A stretch of 49,515 nt of DNA from an uncultured Slackia sp. (GTDB lineage: Bacteria; Actinomycetota; Coriobacteriia; Coriobacteriales; Eggerthellaceae), in the NCBI RefSeq assembly GCF_944321625.1, contig NZ_CALUMA010000057.1, forward strand, positions 1 to 49,515. The letters run 5' to 3'. Below are positions 31,899-43,078 of this stretch, piece after piece. The notes under the pieces were generated by a model. That model made no database searches. It worked only from the letters and a program-made list of their open reading frames with translations, and was not told where the DNA came from. Every line of letters begins with the position of its first letter. Positions within the stretch are counted from its first letter, which is position 1. A program made the translations under genes and the position numbers.

Positions 31899-33008
31899 CT
31901 ACTTTCCCATCGCCTGACCGGCCAGCTTATCGATCTCGGCGATAAGCTCCACCAGCGCGTCCATGTCCTCGTTGAGGTTCAGGCGCACCGCGTTAGCCCC
32001 CAGGCCGTCGTAGCCGGCGCACGTGACCACGCGCACGCCCGCCTGCGCGAACACGTGCTCAAGGTTCACCTGCTCATCGTCCACATACACCATGGAGATG
32101 CACACGCTCTCGCTGGTGTGCGCCACGCGCAGATGCTCGCACGCCTTGAGCGCTTCCAGCACGCGGGGCTTGTCCTGCAGCACGCGCTCGCGGGTACGCG
32201 GGCCCCAGTTGGCGGCAAGCGCCTGGCACGCGAACTCGTGCGCGATGGAATTCTTGGAATACGGCACGTTCACCTTGTGCATGGCGGCTGCGACCTGGGG
32301 CTGCGCGATGGTGTAGCCCAGGCGCGCGCCCGCCATGCCGTAGCCCTTGGAGAAGGTGCGCACCACGGCCAGGTTGTCGAACTCGGGCACCAGGTTGAGC
32401 GCCGATTGGTCGTCGGCCATGTAGTCGCCGTAGGCCTCGTCCATGGTGATGAACGAGCCGGCGTCGCGGGCGGCCTCCACCATACGGCGCACGTCCGTCA
32501 GCGGGTATACCTGGCCGGTAGGATTGTTGGGGTTATCGATGTAGATGTACGCACCCGGGTTGGCGGCGATGACGTCGAGCATCTCCTGCACATCGAACCT
32601 GTAATCATTCTCGCGCTTCAGGTACACGCGCTTGAACACGGGCTCGTACGTCACCATGTCATCGGTGACGGCGGTGAAGGTCTGCGCCATGCAGATGATG
32701 GTCTTGCCCGGCACCACGCATATGCGCGTGAGCTCCATGCATGAGGCGATGGAGCCGCACGAGAACACGATCATGTCGGGCGTGAGGTCGAGGACGGATG
32801 CGAAACGCTCGCGCAAAGCATCGGTGAGCGCCACGTCGCCTTCGGGGTATTCAGCGAGGTCGTTCAGCGCATGCTGCGGAATCGTCAGGGGCGGCGTGCC
32901 GTAGGGGTTGGACCCCATGGAGCAATCGAGCTTGAAATCGCCCGCGCTCAGATGTTCTGAGTAATCGCCTCTCACCTGCGTAAGCAGGACGTCCCTGATA
33001 CCGTACAT
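31899..33008 (-). CDS. HisC-like class I/II aminotransferase
   Basis: This is a 369-residue PLP enzyme of the histidinol-phosphate aminotransferase type. IDNPNNPTG (asparagine loop), DEAYGDY, and FSKGYGMAGARLGY with the PLP lysine are clear. Substrate may be histidinol phosphate, an aromatic amino acid or a phospho-amino acid; no his genes are near. The gene lies upstream of the leader peptide and YkvI-like transporter on the same strand, which fits a role with aromatic amino acids, but this is inference. Its stop is 88 bases from the leader peptide start. Confidence 0.85.
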   Translation of the reverse strand: MYGIRDVLLTQVRGDYSEHLSAGDFKLDCSMGSNPYGTPPLTIPQHALNDLAEYPEGDVALTDALRERFASVLDLTPDMIVFSCGSIASCMELTRICVVPGKTIICMAQTFTAVTDDMVTYEPVFKRVYLKRENDYRFDVQEMLDVIAANPGAYIYIDNPNNPTGQVYPLTDVRRMVEAARDAGSFITMDEAYGDYMADDQSALNLVPEFDNLAVVRTFSKGYGMAGARLGYTIAQPQVAAAMHKVNVPYSKNSIAHEFACQALAANWGPRTRERVLQDKPRVLEALKACEHLRVAHTSESVCISMVYVDDEQVNLEHVFAQAGVRVVTCAGYDGLGANAVRLNLNEDMDALVELIAEIDKLAGQAMGK

Positions 33009-33096
33009 GCCTGATTGAACCTTTCATACTGTGCCGCGGCGATTTTGCGATCGGCAAAAGCCGTTGCCGGAGAACCCCGGCGGCTTGCCCCAGAAA

Positions 33097-33129
33097 GCAA
33101 AAGCCCCCATGGCGAAAAACCATGAGGGC
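33097..33129 (-). terminator. Terminator after the secDF-DUF1292 unit
   Basis: On the minus strand GCCCTCATGG pairs with CCATGGGGGC around TTTTTCG, followed by TTTTGCTTTC. It lies about 110 bases after the DUF1292 stop and before the aminotransferase. The sequences TTTACT and TATCGT just upstream, 17 bases apart, could also make this an early attenuator of the aminotransferase transcript. Confidence 0.7.
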
Positions 33130-33240
33130 ACGATAACGCTTTAATGCACTAAAGTAAAGCAGCGAATTTCGGTTGATTGTTAAAAAGGCGTTACCTCACG
33201 GCGTCGCGGCGCTTTGAGGCGGCTCGAAACTTCGCGGCGT

Positions 33241-33570
33241 TTATTCGAAACGATAGAGGTCCTTGGTGGCCTCGCGGAAGTCGTCGTAGACCTCCTGGGC
33301 GATGGCTTCGTCCTCCACCAGCTCGAACTCAGCAGGCTGGTCCTCTTCGTCAAGCTCGGTGACTTCCAGGATCAGCACCTCGCCGGACGACTTGGCCGGA
33401 TGGTCGTCATCCACCGGGAAGAAGAACCCGTAGCGGCGGTCGCCGTGCAGGATGAGACCCAGAAACTCCAGCTCCTGGGTGTCGCCCTTCTCGTCCTCGA
33501 AGGTGAACGTGATGCCCTCTTCCACAGGAGGGGCGAAGTTGGGCGCGCTGCCCTCGCGAATCTCTGCCAT
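33241..33570 (-). CDS. DUF1292-like small acidic protein
   Basis: The ATG at 33570 has AGGAGG six bases before it, giving 109 residues, strongly acidic. Segments TFTFEDEKGDTQELEFLGLI, YGFFFPVDDD and EVLILEVTELDEED are typical of the DUF1292 beta sandwich. Function unknown. It starts 10 bases after the secDF stop and is surely cotranscribed, but that gives no mechanistic hint. Confidence 0.75.
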   Translation of the reverse strand: MAEIREGSAPNFAPPVEEGITFTFEDEKGDTQELEFLGLILHGDRRYGFFFPVDDDHPAKSSGEVLILEVTELDEEDQPAEFELVEDEAIAQEVYDDFREATKDLYRFE

Positions 33571-33580
33571 TGTGTTCCTC

Positions 33581-36400
33581 CTACTTCTTTTTCTTGCCGT
33601 AGTGGTGGTTGCTGCGACGCGTCGAACCCTTGGCGGGCTTGCGGGAGCCTTGCGACTTACTTGACGCTGCGGATTTGGGGCCCTTGTCGGTCGCGGCCTC
33701 AGATGCGGTCGCCGCGGAGGCGACAGAGCCTTCGCCCGCGGAGCCTTCCGCTGCATCGACGGCACCCACGCCTTCGTCCTTCGACCCCGCAGCCTGAGCC
33801 GCCTTATCGGCAGCTGCCTGCGCCTTGGCCGTGCGGCCCTCACGATATGCCTCGGTGGCGACACCAGCCTCGGCAGCCACAGGCGCGGCCTCGAGCCTGT
33901 TCAGGAAGAAGCGGCGGATGGACGGGCCGTACTTGCGCACGAGGCGCGCGTTCTTGGGCTCGCGCTCCTTCCACATGCAGTACAGCGGCGTGGCGATGGC
34001 GATGGACGAGTAGCACCCGCACACCAGGCCGATGGTCATGGCAAGCGCGAAGTCCTTCAGCGTCTCACCGCCGAACAGAAGCATCGCCACGACGGGGATC
34101 AGCGAGGTGATGGAGGTGTTCATGGAGCGGATGAGCACCTCGTTCACGGAGTGGTTGGCCATGCTGGAGAAGGTGCAGCCCGGGCCGCCCTCGGCCTTCA
34201 TGTTCTCGTTGATGCGGTGGAACACCACCACCGTGTCGTAGAGCGAGTAGCCCAGGATGGTGAGCAGCGCCGCGATGGTGTTGGGCGTGACCTCGCGGCC
34301 CACCAGGGCGTACACGCCGAACACGATGATGAGGTCGTGCAGCAACGCGACGATGGCCATGACGCCCATCTTGGGGTCGCGGAAGCGCACGCTGATGTAG
34401 GCGATGATCAGAAGCAGGCTCACCGCGAAGGCGATGGCCGAACTCTGGATCACGCTCGCGCCCCAGTCGGGGCCGATGGTGGTCACCTCGTAGGAATCCG
34501 CCCCCCAGCCGAAGGAGTCGGCCACCTGGCCGGCCACCGCGGCGGCATCCTGCGCCGAGGTTGACGCCGTGCGCACGAGGAAGCCCTCCTCGCCGTCGGC
34601 GTTGGTGGTCTGGATCACAGCGTCGGGGTCGCCCGCGTCGGCGAAGGCGTCGCGCACCTGCTCGATGGTCGTATCTCCCGTGCCGTGGAACGCCACCGAC
34701 GTGCCGCCCACGAACTCGATGCCGAAGTTGATGCCGCGGATGCCAACCACGGCCACCACGGCCACGATCAGCACGGCGGAGACGGTCAGGAAGATCTTCT
34801 TCTTGCCCACGATGTCGAAGTCGCGCTTGATGAAGCGGCCGCGCAGCTTCTCGCCGGCGGAGAGCTTCTTCTCGCCCTCGAAGTACGGCGCGGCGTCCTC
34901 GCAGTCGCGGATGCCCCAGAAGCTGGGGTGGCGCTTGATGACGCGCGGCGCGAGCAGGCGGATGATGGGCGCCTTGAACACGAGCATCATCACGATGTCG
35001 CACACGATGCCCAGGGCCAGCGTCATGCCGAAGCCCTTGACCGAGGCGCTGGCCAGGAAGAACAGCGTGAGCGCCGAGACGAGCGTCACCAGGTCGGCGT
35101 CGATGGAGGTGAGGATGCCGTGGTGCACGCCGGTGTCGGACGCGGCGCGCACGGAGCGGCCCATGCGGATCTCCTCGCGGAAGCGCTCGAGCACCAGGAT
35201 CGAGGAGTCGGCCGCCATGCCGATGGTGAGCACGATGCCGGCGATGCCCGCGAGCGACAGGCTGAACAGCCCGAAGGCGGAGAGCAGCGCGAGCAGGCCC
35301 AGGTAAAGCACGGCGAACACGGCCATGGCGGCCGCGGTGATGAGCCCCAGGCCGTGGTAGAACACGAGCAGGTAGAGCATGACGAGCGCGAGCCCGATGC
35401 CGGCCACGATCACGCCGGAGGCGAGCGCGTCCTGGCCGAGGGTCGGGCCCACGGTCTGGCTCTGCGCGTACTCGAAGCTCACGGGCAGCGAGCCCGACTG
35501 CAGCACCGTCTGGAACTGCTGGGCCTCGGCGAGCGTGTAGCCGCCCGTGATGGACACGTCGCCGTTGGGGATCTCGCTCTGCACGGCGGGGGCCGACTGC
35601 ACCACGCCGTCCAGCAGGATGACGATCTTGCCGTGGTCGGCGGCCAGCTCACTCGTGGCCTGGGCGAACGCCTGCGCGCCCTCGGAGTTCAGGCGCACGT
35701 TCACGGCGTAGTCGGTCGAGCCCTCGCTCGCGCGGCCCACCTGCACGCTCTCGATCTGGTCGCCCGTGACGATAGGCGTGTAGGTGCCCGGCTCGACCTG
35801 CATGGTGTACTCGACGTCGCCCGTGGGGAACTGGTTGCCCTCGGCGTCGGTCACCGTCTGCTGGGTCATGTACTGGCCGGAGTCGATCTGGCTGCGCACC
35901 GTCTCGTCGGTGAACGAGTCGAGGCGCGCGAACTCCAGCTTGCCGGTCTTGCCGATAGTGTCGAGCGCCTGCTCGGCGTCGGTGAGGCCGGGGATCTGCA
36001 CCAGGATCTGGTCGGTGCCCTGCAGCGCCACCGTGGCCTCGGAGGCGCCCAGCGCGTTCACGCGGCTCTCGATGATGGCGCGCGAGGCCTCCATGTCCTC
36101 GGACGACACCTGGCCGCCGTCGTCGGCCTTGGCGGTGAGCACCACCGACAGGCCGCCCTGGATGTCCAGGCCCTGGTTGATCTTCTCCTGCGGGGGCATG
36201 AACAGCGCGATCGAGCCTATGGCGAGCAGCGCCGCCAGCACCAGCAGCCATACGTTGCGACGGTTGGGGTTTTTACCGGACGCCTTGCGCTTCGCGCCCG
36301 AGCCGCCCTGGGCCGACCTGCCCAGAGAAGCCGCCTTGCGCGCGTCGGCGTTCTGCCCTTGCGCGGAGTTCTTCGTGGATGAACCTTTGCCGAACTTCAT
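33581..36400 (-). CDS. secDF: Fused protein-export membrane protein SecD-SecF
   Basis: SecDF uses the proton gradient to pull proteins out of the SecYEG channel. The 939-residue protein has a basic low-complexity start, a first helix (VWLLVLAALLAIGSIALF), and then GLDIQGGLSVVL at the beginning of the periplasmic domain. The SecD membrane part carries GMAADSSILVLERFREE. The SecF half shows INFGIEFVGGTSVAF and YDTVVVFHRINENMK. About 110 C-terminal residues are alanine/lysine-rich and disordered, longer than usual. GC-rich and host-like. Confidence 0.95.
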   Translation of the reverse strand: MKFGKGSSTKNSAQGQNADARKAASLGRSAQGGSGAKRKASGKNPNRRNVWLLVLAALLAIGSIALFMPPQEKINQGLDIQGGLSVVLTAKADDGGQVSSEDMEASRAIIESRVNALGASEATVALQGTDQILVQIPGLTDAEQALDTIGKTGKLEFARLDSFTDETVRSQIDSGQYMTQQTVTDAEGNQFPTGDVEYTMQVEPGTYTPIVTGDQIESVQVGRASEGSTDYAVNVRLNSEGAQAFAQATSELAADHGKIVILLDGVVQSAPAVQSEIPNGDVSITGGYTLAEAQQFQTVLQSGSLPVSFEYAQSQTVGPTLGQDALASGVIVAGIGLALVMLYLLVFYHGLGLITAAAMAVFAVLYLGLLALLSAFGLFSLSLAGIAGIVLTIGMAADSSILVLERFREEIRMGRSVRAASDTGVHHGILTSIDADLVTLVSALTLFFLASASVKGFGMTLALGIVCDIVMMLVFKAPIIRLLAPRVIKRHPSFWGIRDCEDAAPYFEGEKKLSAGEKLRGRFIKRDFDIVGKKKIFLTVSAVLIVAVVAVVGIRGINFGIEFVGGTSVAFHGTGDTTIEQVRDAFADAGDPDAVIQTTNADGEEGFLVRTASTSAQDAAAVAGQVADSFGWGADSYEVTTIGPDWGASVIQSSAIAFAVSLLLIIAYISVRFRDPKMGVMAIVALLHDLIIVFGVYALVGREVTPNTIAALLTILGYSLYDTVVVFHRINENMKAEGGPGCTFSSMANHSVNEVLIRSMNTSITSLIPVVAMLLFGGETLKDFALAMTIGLVCGCYSSIAIATPLYCMWKEREPKNARLVRKYGPSIRRFFLNRLEAAPVAAEAGVATEAYREGRTAKAQAAADKAAQAAGSKDEGVGAVDAAEGSAGEGSVASAATASEAATDKGPKSAASSKSQGSRKPAKGSTRRSNHHYGKKKK

Positions 36401-36632
36401 TGCTCTCTTTTCTTCGCAAACTCTTCTGATCGACCACCCGCATTTTCAGGCGGCGCGCTGAACCGCGGCGCGCAAAACCTGGCGAATGGCCGTTTTCGTC
36501 ATAACTATGTTATTGTGCCACAATCAAGAATAGGGCGCACGGATTTCCATGCGCCCTACGCTACAAAAGTCATCTTTGCGCCACACGGAGCTTCAGCTAT
36601 CAAAATGTCTAGCGAGGATGCAGCGCTCAAGT

Positions 36633-36744
36633 AAAAAAAGGATGAGCGAAGGAGGGGTATGCCACGCGCAGTTCCGCACAAGCCGAAAGCCACTTAATGT
36701 GGCTTTCGTGCGAGCAGGACTGTTTGAGCATGGCATGCCCCTCC
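36633..36744 (-). terminator. Composite stem-loop ending in a U-run after map
   Basis: On the minus strand an outer stem, GGAGGGGCATGCCA (36744-36731) with TGGCATACCCCTCC (36664-36651), encloses an inner stem CGAAAGCCAC/GTGGCTTTCG with loop ATTAA. It is followed 11 bases later by CCTTTTTTTAC. The element begins eight bases after the map stop. It is larger than ordinary terminators, so a stable 3' RNA may be released. The remaining gap to secDF (36401-36632) contains no gene. Confidence 0.65.
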
Positions 36745-36751
36745 GGAGCGG

Positions 36752-37645
36752 CTACCAGGAAAGCAGCTCGTACCCCGTCTCAGTGACCACAATCTGGACC
36801 TCCCACTGGGCGGTGTCGCTGCCGTCGGCGGTGCGCACGGTCCATCCGTTGGGGTCGGTCATGTCGATGTCGGGTTCGCCCGCGTTGATCATGGGCTCGA
36901 TGGTGAAGCACACGCCCGGCGCCAGCACCATGCCATCGCCCGGCTCGCCCACAAATCCGACGAACGGATCCTCGTGGAACTCCAGGCCGATGCCGTGCCC
37001 GCCGAACTCGCGCACCACCGAATAGCCGTTGGCCTCGGCGTGCTGCTGCACCGCGTGGGCCACGTCGCCCAGCGTGCCCCAGGGCTTCACGGCCTCAAGG
37101 CCCTTCTCCACGCACTCCTTGGTCACGCGCACCAGACGCTCGCGCTCGGGGCTCACCTCGCCGATGCAGAACATGCGCGACGAATCAGAGAAATAGCCGT
37201 CCTTGACGGTGGACGCATCGATGTTCACGATGTCGCCCTCTTTGAGCACCTCGTCCTCGGACGGAATGCCGTGGCACACCACTTCATTGATGGAGGTGCA
37301 CACGCTCTTTGGGTAGCCCTCGTAATCGAGCGGCGCGGGAATGGCGCCGTGGCTCACGGTGTATTCGTGCACCCATTCGTCGATCTGCTGGGTGGTCACG
37401 CCGGGTTTGATGCGCTCGGCCACGTAGTCAAGCACGCCCACGTTCACCTCGGCGCTGCGCTTGATGCCCTCGATGTCCTCGGCAGTCTTCAGCAGCGCGC
37501 GAGCGGGCACCTCTTTGCCCTGCTCGAACAGGTGTTGAAGCTGCTCGTCGATGGCTAGATGGCACTTCTTGTATTTCTTGCCGCTGCCGCACCAGCACGC
37601 ATCGTTGCGCTCCGGCTGGCCTTCTCCGTCATACATGGTGGTCAT
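36752..37645 (-). CDS. map: Type I methionine aminopeptidase with SEC-C zinc motif
   Basis: Removes the initiator methionine from nascent proteins. The ATG at 37645 gives 297 residues. N-terminal ERNDACWCGSGKKYKKCH is a SEC-C zinc motif, as in some actinobacterial and clostridial enzymes, and may help ribosome binding. The peptidase core has CTSINEVVCHGIPS, VNIDAST with DGYFSDSSRMF (metal aspartates), GGHGIGLEFHEDP (histidine), FTIEPMI (glutamate) and QWEVQIVVTETG (glutamate). All five metal ligands are present. It has its own terminator and stands alone downstream of tgt by 170 bases. Confidence 0.95.
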   Translation of the reverse strand: MTTMYDGEGQPERNDACWCGSGKKYKKCHLAIDEQLQHLFEQGKEVPARALLKTAEDIEGIKRSAEVNVGVLDYVAERIKPGVTTQQIDEWVHEYTVSHGAIPAPLDYEGYPKSVCTSINEVVCHGIPSEDEVLKEGDIVNIDASTVKDGYFSDSSRMFCIGEVSPERERLVRVTKECVEKGLEAVKPWGTLGDVAHAVQQHAEANGYSVVREFGGHGIGLEFHEDPFVGFVGEPGDGMVLAPGVCFTIEPMINAGEPDIDMTDPNGWTVRTADGSDTAQWEVQIVVTETGYELLSW

Positions 37646-37816
37646 GAGTTTGATTCCTCTCGATACGCCCCGTTCCCCAACGCGTTCCCACGCTTTGGGG
37701 ATGCACTGCATTTTGGCATGCAGCTTCATCCCATAGACGCTTCGACGCCCCGGCTTCCAAGGCTCGCATATGGTTCCTGCGCCATTATGCCGCTAAAACG
37801 CCCGAAACGCACGCCA

Positions 37817-40059
<2,243 letters not shown>

Positions 40060-40066
40060 TGTGCCT

Positions 40067-40804
40067 CTATTCCTCCTGCGCATCGGTGGGATGCGCTTGT
40101 TTATATGCTTTCAGCGCGGCTCGCTGGGCGGCACGCTTCTCGGCGTAGGCCTGGCGCTCGGCACGCTTCTTGGCGCGCGCCGCTTCGGCCGCCGCACGCT
40201 TGGGAGCCTCCGCCGCAAGCTTTGCTGCCTTGGCCGCCGCACGTTCGGCGCGACGCTCCTCACGCTCCTGCTCGGCCTCCTTCTTGGAAACCGCGCATCC
40301 GCAGTAGTTCTGGCGATACATCCCCAGCGCTTTGCTGCGGCGCGTGGCCTCGGGATACTGCTCCGTGTAATCGCGGAACACCGGCGCAAGCCCGCGCAGG
40401 GCGCACGCCGCCTCAAGCTCCTCGCGAATGACGTCCGTATATTGGTACGGGCTCACGGTGAGCGTGGTGGCCACCCCGTCAAATCCGTTGGCCAGCGCGT
40501 AATCGCACGCCTCGTCCAGCCGCTGACGATAGCACGCCCGGCACCGCCAGGGGCGCATCTTGGGGTCGGAGGCATACTGACCCGCCGTGTTTGCCCAGGC
40601 TTTGGGGTTATACACGCCTTCGACCACGGGAATGCCCTGCGTCGCGGCGAACTCCAGCAGCGTATCGCGGCGATGGAGATATTCCTCCTGCGGGTGGATG
40701 TTCGAATTCATGTAGGCGATGGTGATGTCGTGCCCCTCTTCGAGCAGAAGACGCAGCGGCTCAAGCGAGCACGGCCCGCAGCACGCATGCAAAAGCAGCC
40801 TCAT
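40067..40804 (-). CDS. queH: Epoxyqueuosine reductase QueH with basic C-terminal tail
   Basis: Reduces epoxyqueuosine to queuosine, the last step of the pathway, as a non-cobalamin alternative to QueG. The ATG at 40804 has GGAGG before it (245 residues). Iron-sulfur and metal cysteines: HACCGPC (C8, C9, C12), RCRACY (C88, C91) and NYCGC (C168, C170). The last 74 residues are a long Ala/Lys/Arg/Glu helix absent from short QueH proteins; it may bind tRNA. Order queH-queA-tgt puts the reductase first. Confidence 0.93.
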   Translation of the reverse strand: MRLLLHACCGPCSLEPLRLLLEEGHDITIAYMNSNIHPQEEYLHRRDTLLEFAATQGIPVVEGVYNPKAWANTAGQYASDPKMRPWRCRACYRQRLDEACDYALANGFDGVATTLTVSPYQYTDVIREELEAACALRGLAPVFRDYTEQYPEATRRSKALGMYRQNYCGCAVSKKEAEQEREERRAERAAAKAAKLAAEAPKRAAAEAARAKKRAERQAYAEKRAAQRAALKAYKQAHPTDAQEE

Positions 40805-41076
40805 GAAAACATCCTCCTTCCTCAACGTCTGGCCATGCGCGGAAAACGTACGGCGAGCCAATCTTCCTGTGAGAATAGTCTCGCTCTCGTGCGCCAGATG
40901 GGCCATTTGCGCTCACGGCGTCAAAGCCGAGGACAACTCGTACTTCGCCCCTGTACGCCTCAAACACCTTGCGCCCGGTGCGCCGTTTGCGCCCGACTAC
41001 CTGCCACTGCACGTTTCGGTTCGGCAACGCGTTGCGCCCATTTGCGCGCGTCTGCCTCCGTTTCGCAAAACTCGAC

Positions 41077-41082
41077 TATACT
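41077..41082 (+). promoter_or_regulatory. -10 box before the HAD hydrolase
   Basis: TATACT lies 47 bases before the HAD start codon; no good -35 is seen. The 324-base gap 40805-41128 separates the divergent queH and HAD genes; on the queH side GAGACTATTCTC (complement of 40871-40882) resembles the GAGAATAGTAT motif near the PNPOx genes. Confidence 0.4.
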
Positions 41083-41128
41083 ACCATGCTGTTTTCTTGG
41101 CACGAGGCTCGACCGAAAAGGACAGAGG

Positions 41129-41914
41129 ATGACTGGAAACTGCGCGACAGCACACAGCGAAATCACCGCCAACCCGGCGCCCGACGCGGGAAGCCGCACC
41201 TATACCACCGTGTTCTTCGATCTGGACGGCACGCTTTTACCCGTGGACACGAAGGAGTTCATGCAGACGTACATGGCAAGCATCGACCGCTTCATGGCCG
41301 AGCACGGGCTTGACGCCCATGCAGGCGGCGAAGCGCTGTTCGCCGGCGTGATGGCCATGGGACAGAACGCGGGCAACGTCACCAACCGCGACGCGTTCTG
41401 GAAGGTGTTCTGCGAGCACATGGGGAAGACCGCCGAAGAATGGGAGCCCCTGTTCAACGAGTACTACCTGACTAGGTTCGATGAGGTGGGGGCGGTCGCC
41501 CAGGCGAATCCCGACGCCGCGCGTGCGGTGCGCGCCCTCAAAGAGCGCGGCTACCGCCTGGCTGTGACCACCATGCCCATGTTTCCGCAGGTGGCCGTGG
41601 AGGCGCGTCTGCGCTGGGCGGGACTCGACCCGCAGGATTTCGAATTTTTGACCACGTATGAGAACTCCACGTCGGTCAAACCCTATGAGGCGTACTATGC
41701 CGAGGCGCTCAACCGTGCGGGCGTGACCGGCGAAGAGGTGCTCATGGTGGGCAACCACAACCGCGAGGACGGCGGCGCCACCAAGGTGGGGTGCGACATC
41801 TATTTCGTGACCGACCACCTGATCGAGACCGAAGACGGCCTTGACGTGTCGGCCCACAAACATGGCACGATGGCGGAGTTCGCGGCGTTTTGCGAGGCGC
41901 TTCCCGCGAAGTAA
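41129..41914 (+). CDS. HAD-superfamily hydrolase
   Basis: This is a 261-residue protein; AAGGA lies before the ATG at 41129. The open frame far upstream is a shadow of queH. Motif I FFDLDGTLLPVD has both catalytic aspartates; TTMPMFP corresponds to motif II, the lysine of SVKPYEAYY to motif III, and VGNHNREDGG to motif IV, although with a histidine-asparagine where DxxxD is common. The large helical cap fits the phosphoglycolate-phosphatase-like branch. Substrate unknown. Confidence 0.88.
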   Translation: MTGNCATAHSEITANPAPDAGSRTYTTVFFDLDGTLLPVDTKEFMQTYMASIDRFMAEHGLDAHAGGEALFAGVMAMGQNAGNVTNRDAFWKVFCEHMGKTAEEWEPLFNEYYLTRFDEVGAVAQANPDAARAVRALKERGYRLAVTTMPMFPQVAVEARLRWAGLDPQDFEFLTTYENSTSVKPYEAYYAEALNRAGVTGEEVLMVGNHNREDGGATKVGCDIYFVTDHLIETEDGLDVSAHKHGTMAEFAAFCEALPAK

Positions 41915-42090
41915 ATCGTGGGCTTGTACGGCAAATCGCGCGAGGGGCACAAGGAGGTCTGCCCTCTCGCTCCCTCATCGGGCAACCGACATAAGCAACC
42001 GCTGGCCAAGCCTCCTCCTAGCTCAGAGCCCTGGCCAGCGGCGACCGCGACCAGACGTCCGTCACGAGCATCCAGCACCCATACACACGA

Positions 42091-42121
42091 AACGGGCCCG
42101 CTCGATGCGGGCCCGTCGTTT
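42091..42121. terminator. Bidirectional terminator between HAD and cold-shock genes
   Basis: ACGGGCCCGC (42092-42101) and GCGGGCCCGT (42107-42116) pair around TCGAT. CGTTT follows on the plus strand and TTTCG on the minus strand. The neighbours converge here, so it can serve both. Bases 41915-42090 hold no gene. Confidence 0.75.
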
Positions 42122-42191
42122 GCTGGATTATGTGCGGTAGCGTAGATGCCGCTCAGCGCCGGATTCGAATGTCGGATTCCGACCGCGCAGG

Positions 42192-42395
42192 CTAGAGCTT
42201 GACCACGTTGCTCGCCTGGAGCTTGCCGTTGGTCCCTTCCGTTACATCGAAGGAAACGCGCTGGCCTTCGTCGAGGGTCTTGTAGCCGTCCATCTGGATT
42301 TCGGAGAAATGGACGAAGATGTCGTCGCCATCCTCACGGGAGATGAACCCATAGCCTTTTTCGGGGTTGAACCATTTGACAGTGCCTTCAGCCAT
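42192..42395 (-). CDS. Cold-shock domain protein
   Basis: A 67-residue single-stranded nucleic-acid-binding OB fold and probable RNA chaperone. The start [19 protein letters not shown] is the CspA signature with RNP1 (KGYGFI) and RNP2 (DIFVHF). The ATG at 42395 has AAGAGG before it; the frame upstream is leader. A leader of about 130 bases from the promoter at 42531-42559 is in keeping with cold-shock genes. Confidence 0.95.
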   Translation of the reverse strand: MAEGTVKWFNPEKGYGFISREDGDDIFVHFSEIQMDGYKTLDEGQRVSFDVTEGTNGKLQASNVVKL

Positions 42396-42530
42396 TTTCG
42401 GCCTCTTTCCCCTTCCCTTGCTTAGGGGGAAGTAACGCCCGGTCGAAACCGGTAAACCACATTCCTTCCTACCGAAAGTCACAACGTTCAACCGTCAAGC
42501 AAAACGAGACGCCCCAGAGGAGGAACCATA

Positions 42531-42559
42531 CGTATATCATCGTCAACCATGCATCACAA
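42531..42559 (-). promoter_or_regulatory. Promoter of the cold-shock gene
   Basis: On the minus strand TTGTGA (42559-42554), 17 bases and TATACG (42536-42531). ATACGTAT occurs both at the -10 and again about 35 bases upstream (42562-42569). The leader down to 42396 can form a CCGGTTTCGACCGG hairpin. Confidence 0.5.
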
Positions 42560-42661
42560 AAAATACGTATGATTTCGGTAAAAGGATGTAATAGGTCGCC
42601 GAAGGGTCACGAGAAAATAATTATCAAAATGGTTTAGAGGATGCTGCGTGCGCCGACATGC

Positions 42662-43069
42662 CTATGCTTCGAGCTCGCGGTCCATCCTGTCCAGGTCTTC
42701 TTCGGTAAGAACCCCATCGCCTTCGGGACACTCGATACCGAAGGCCTGCGCCAGCGCCTGCGCCTGCCCGCGTCGCAGCTCGGCCTTCTGGCCCGTGTTT
42801 GCCTGGTCGAGGTAATGCGCCTCAAGCAGCAGGCCGTGCACAAGGTACTCCACCACCTGCGGATGCGTGCCCGTGACGGAAAGGACGGACGCGAAGCTCT
42901 CAGGGCTGAGCCCCAAAACCATGCCGGCGTCCAAATCAAGCGCCTGCGAGATCGCGTCCTCCACCGATTCCGCCGCCTCAGCGGGGTCGACATGCTCCCG
43001 CTCCAGACTGCGGCGCAATCCACGTACGAATTGCATGATCAGACGCATCAAATAATCCTGTTGGAACAT
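42662..43069 (-). CDS. DUF6483-like hypothetical protein
   Basis: This is a 135-residue soluble helical protein, acidic at the C-terminus. The opening QQDYLMRLIMQFVRGLRR is the pattern seen in DUF6483 proteins; function is unknown. It starts nine bases after the ruvB stop and is probably cotranscribed with it. A role in recombination cannot be concluded from position alone. Confidence 0.6.
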   Translation of the reverse strand: MFQQDYLMRLIMQFVRGLRRSLEREHVDPAEAAESVEDAISQALDLDAGMVLGLSPESFASVLSVTGTHPQVVEYLVHGLLLEAHYLDQANTGQKAELRRGQAQALAQAFGIECPEGDGVLTEEDLDRMDRELEA

Positions 43070-43078
43070 GGGATTCCT

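Noticed and set aside
32851..33123. Possible second leader peptide (MVFRHGGFCF) before the aminotransferase
   Set aside because: It overlaps the secDF-unit terminator stem and has no ribosome site; the phenylalanines come from the terminator's T-rich loop and tail.
34685..36382. Long plus-strand open frame opposite secDF
   Set aside because: Same GC shadow effect; composition dominated by His, Ala, Glu and Arg with no recognisable domain.
42140..42185. tRNA-like GGATTCGAATGTC segment
   Set aside because: Resembles a T-arm, but no acceptor, D or anticodon arm can be built around it.
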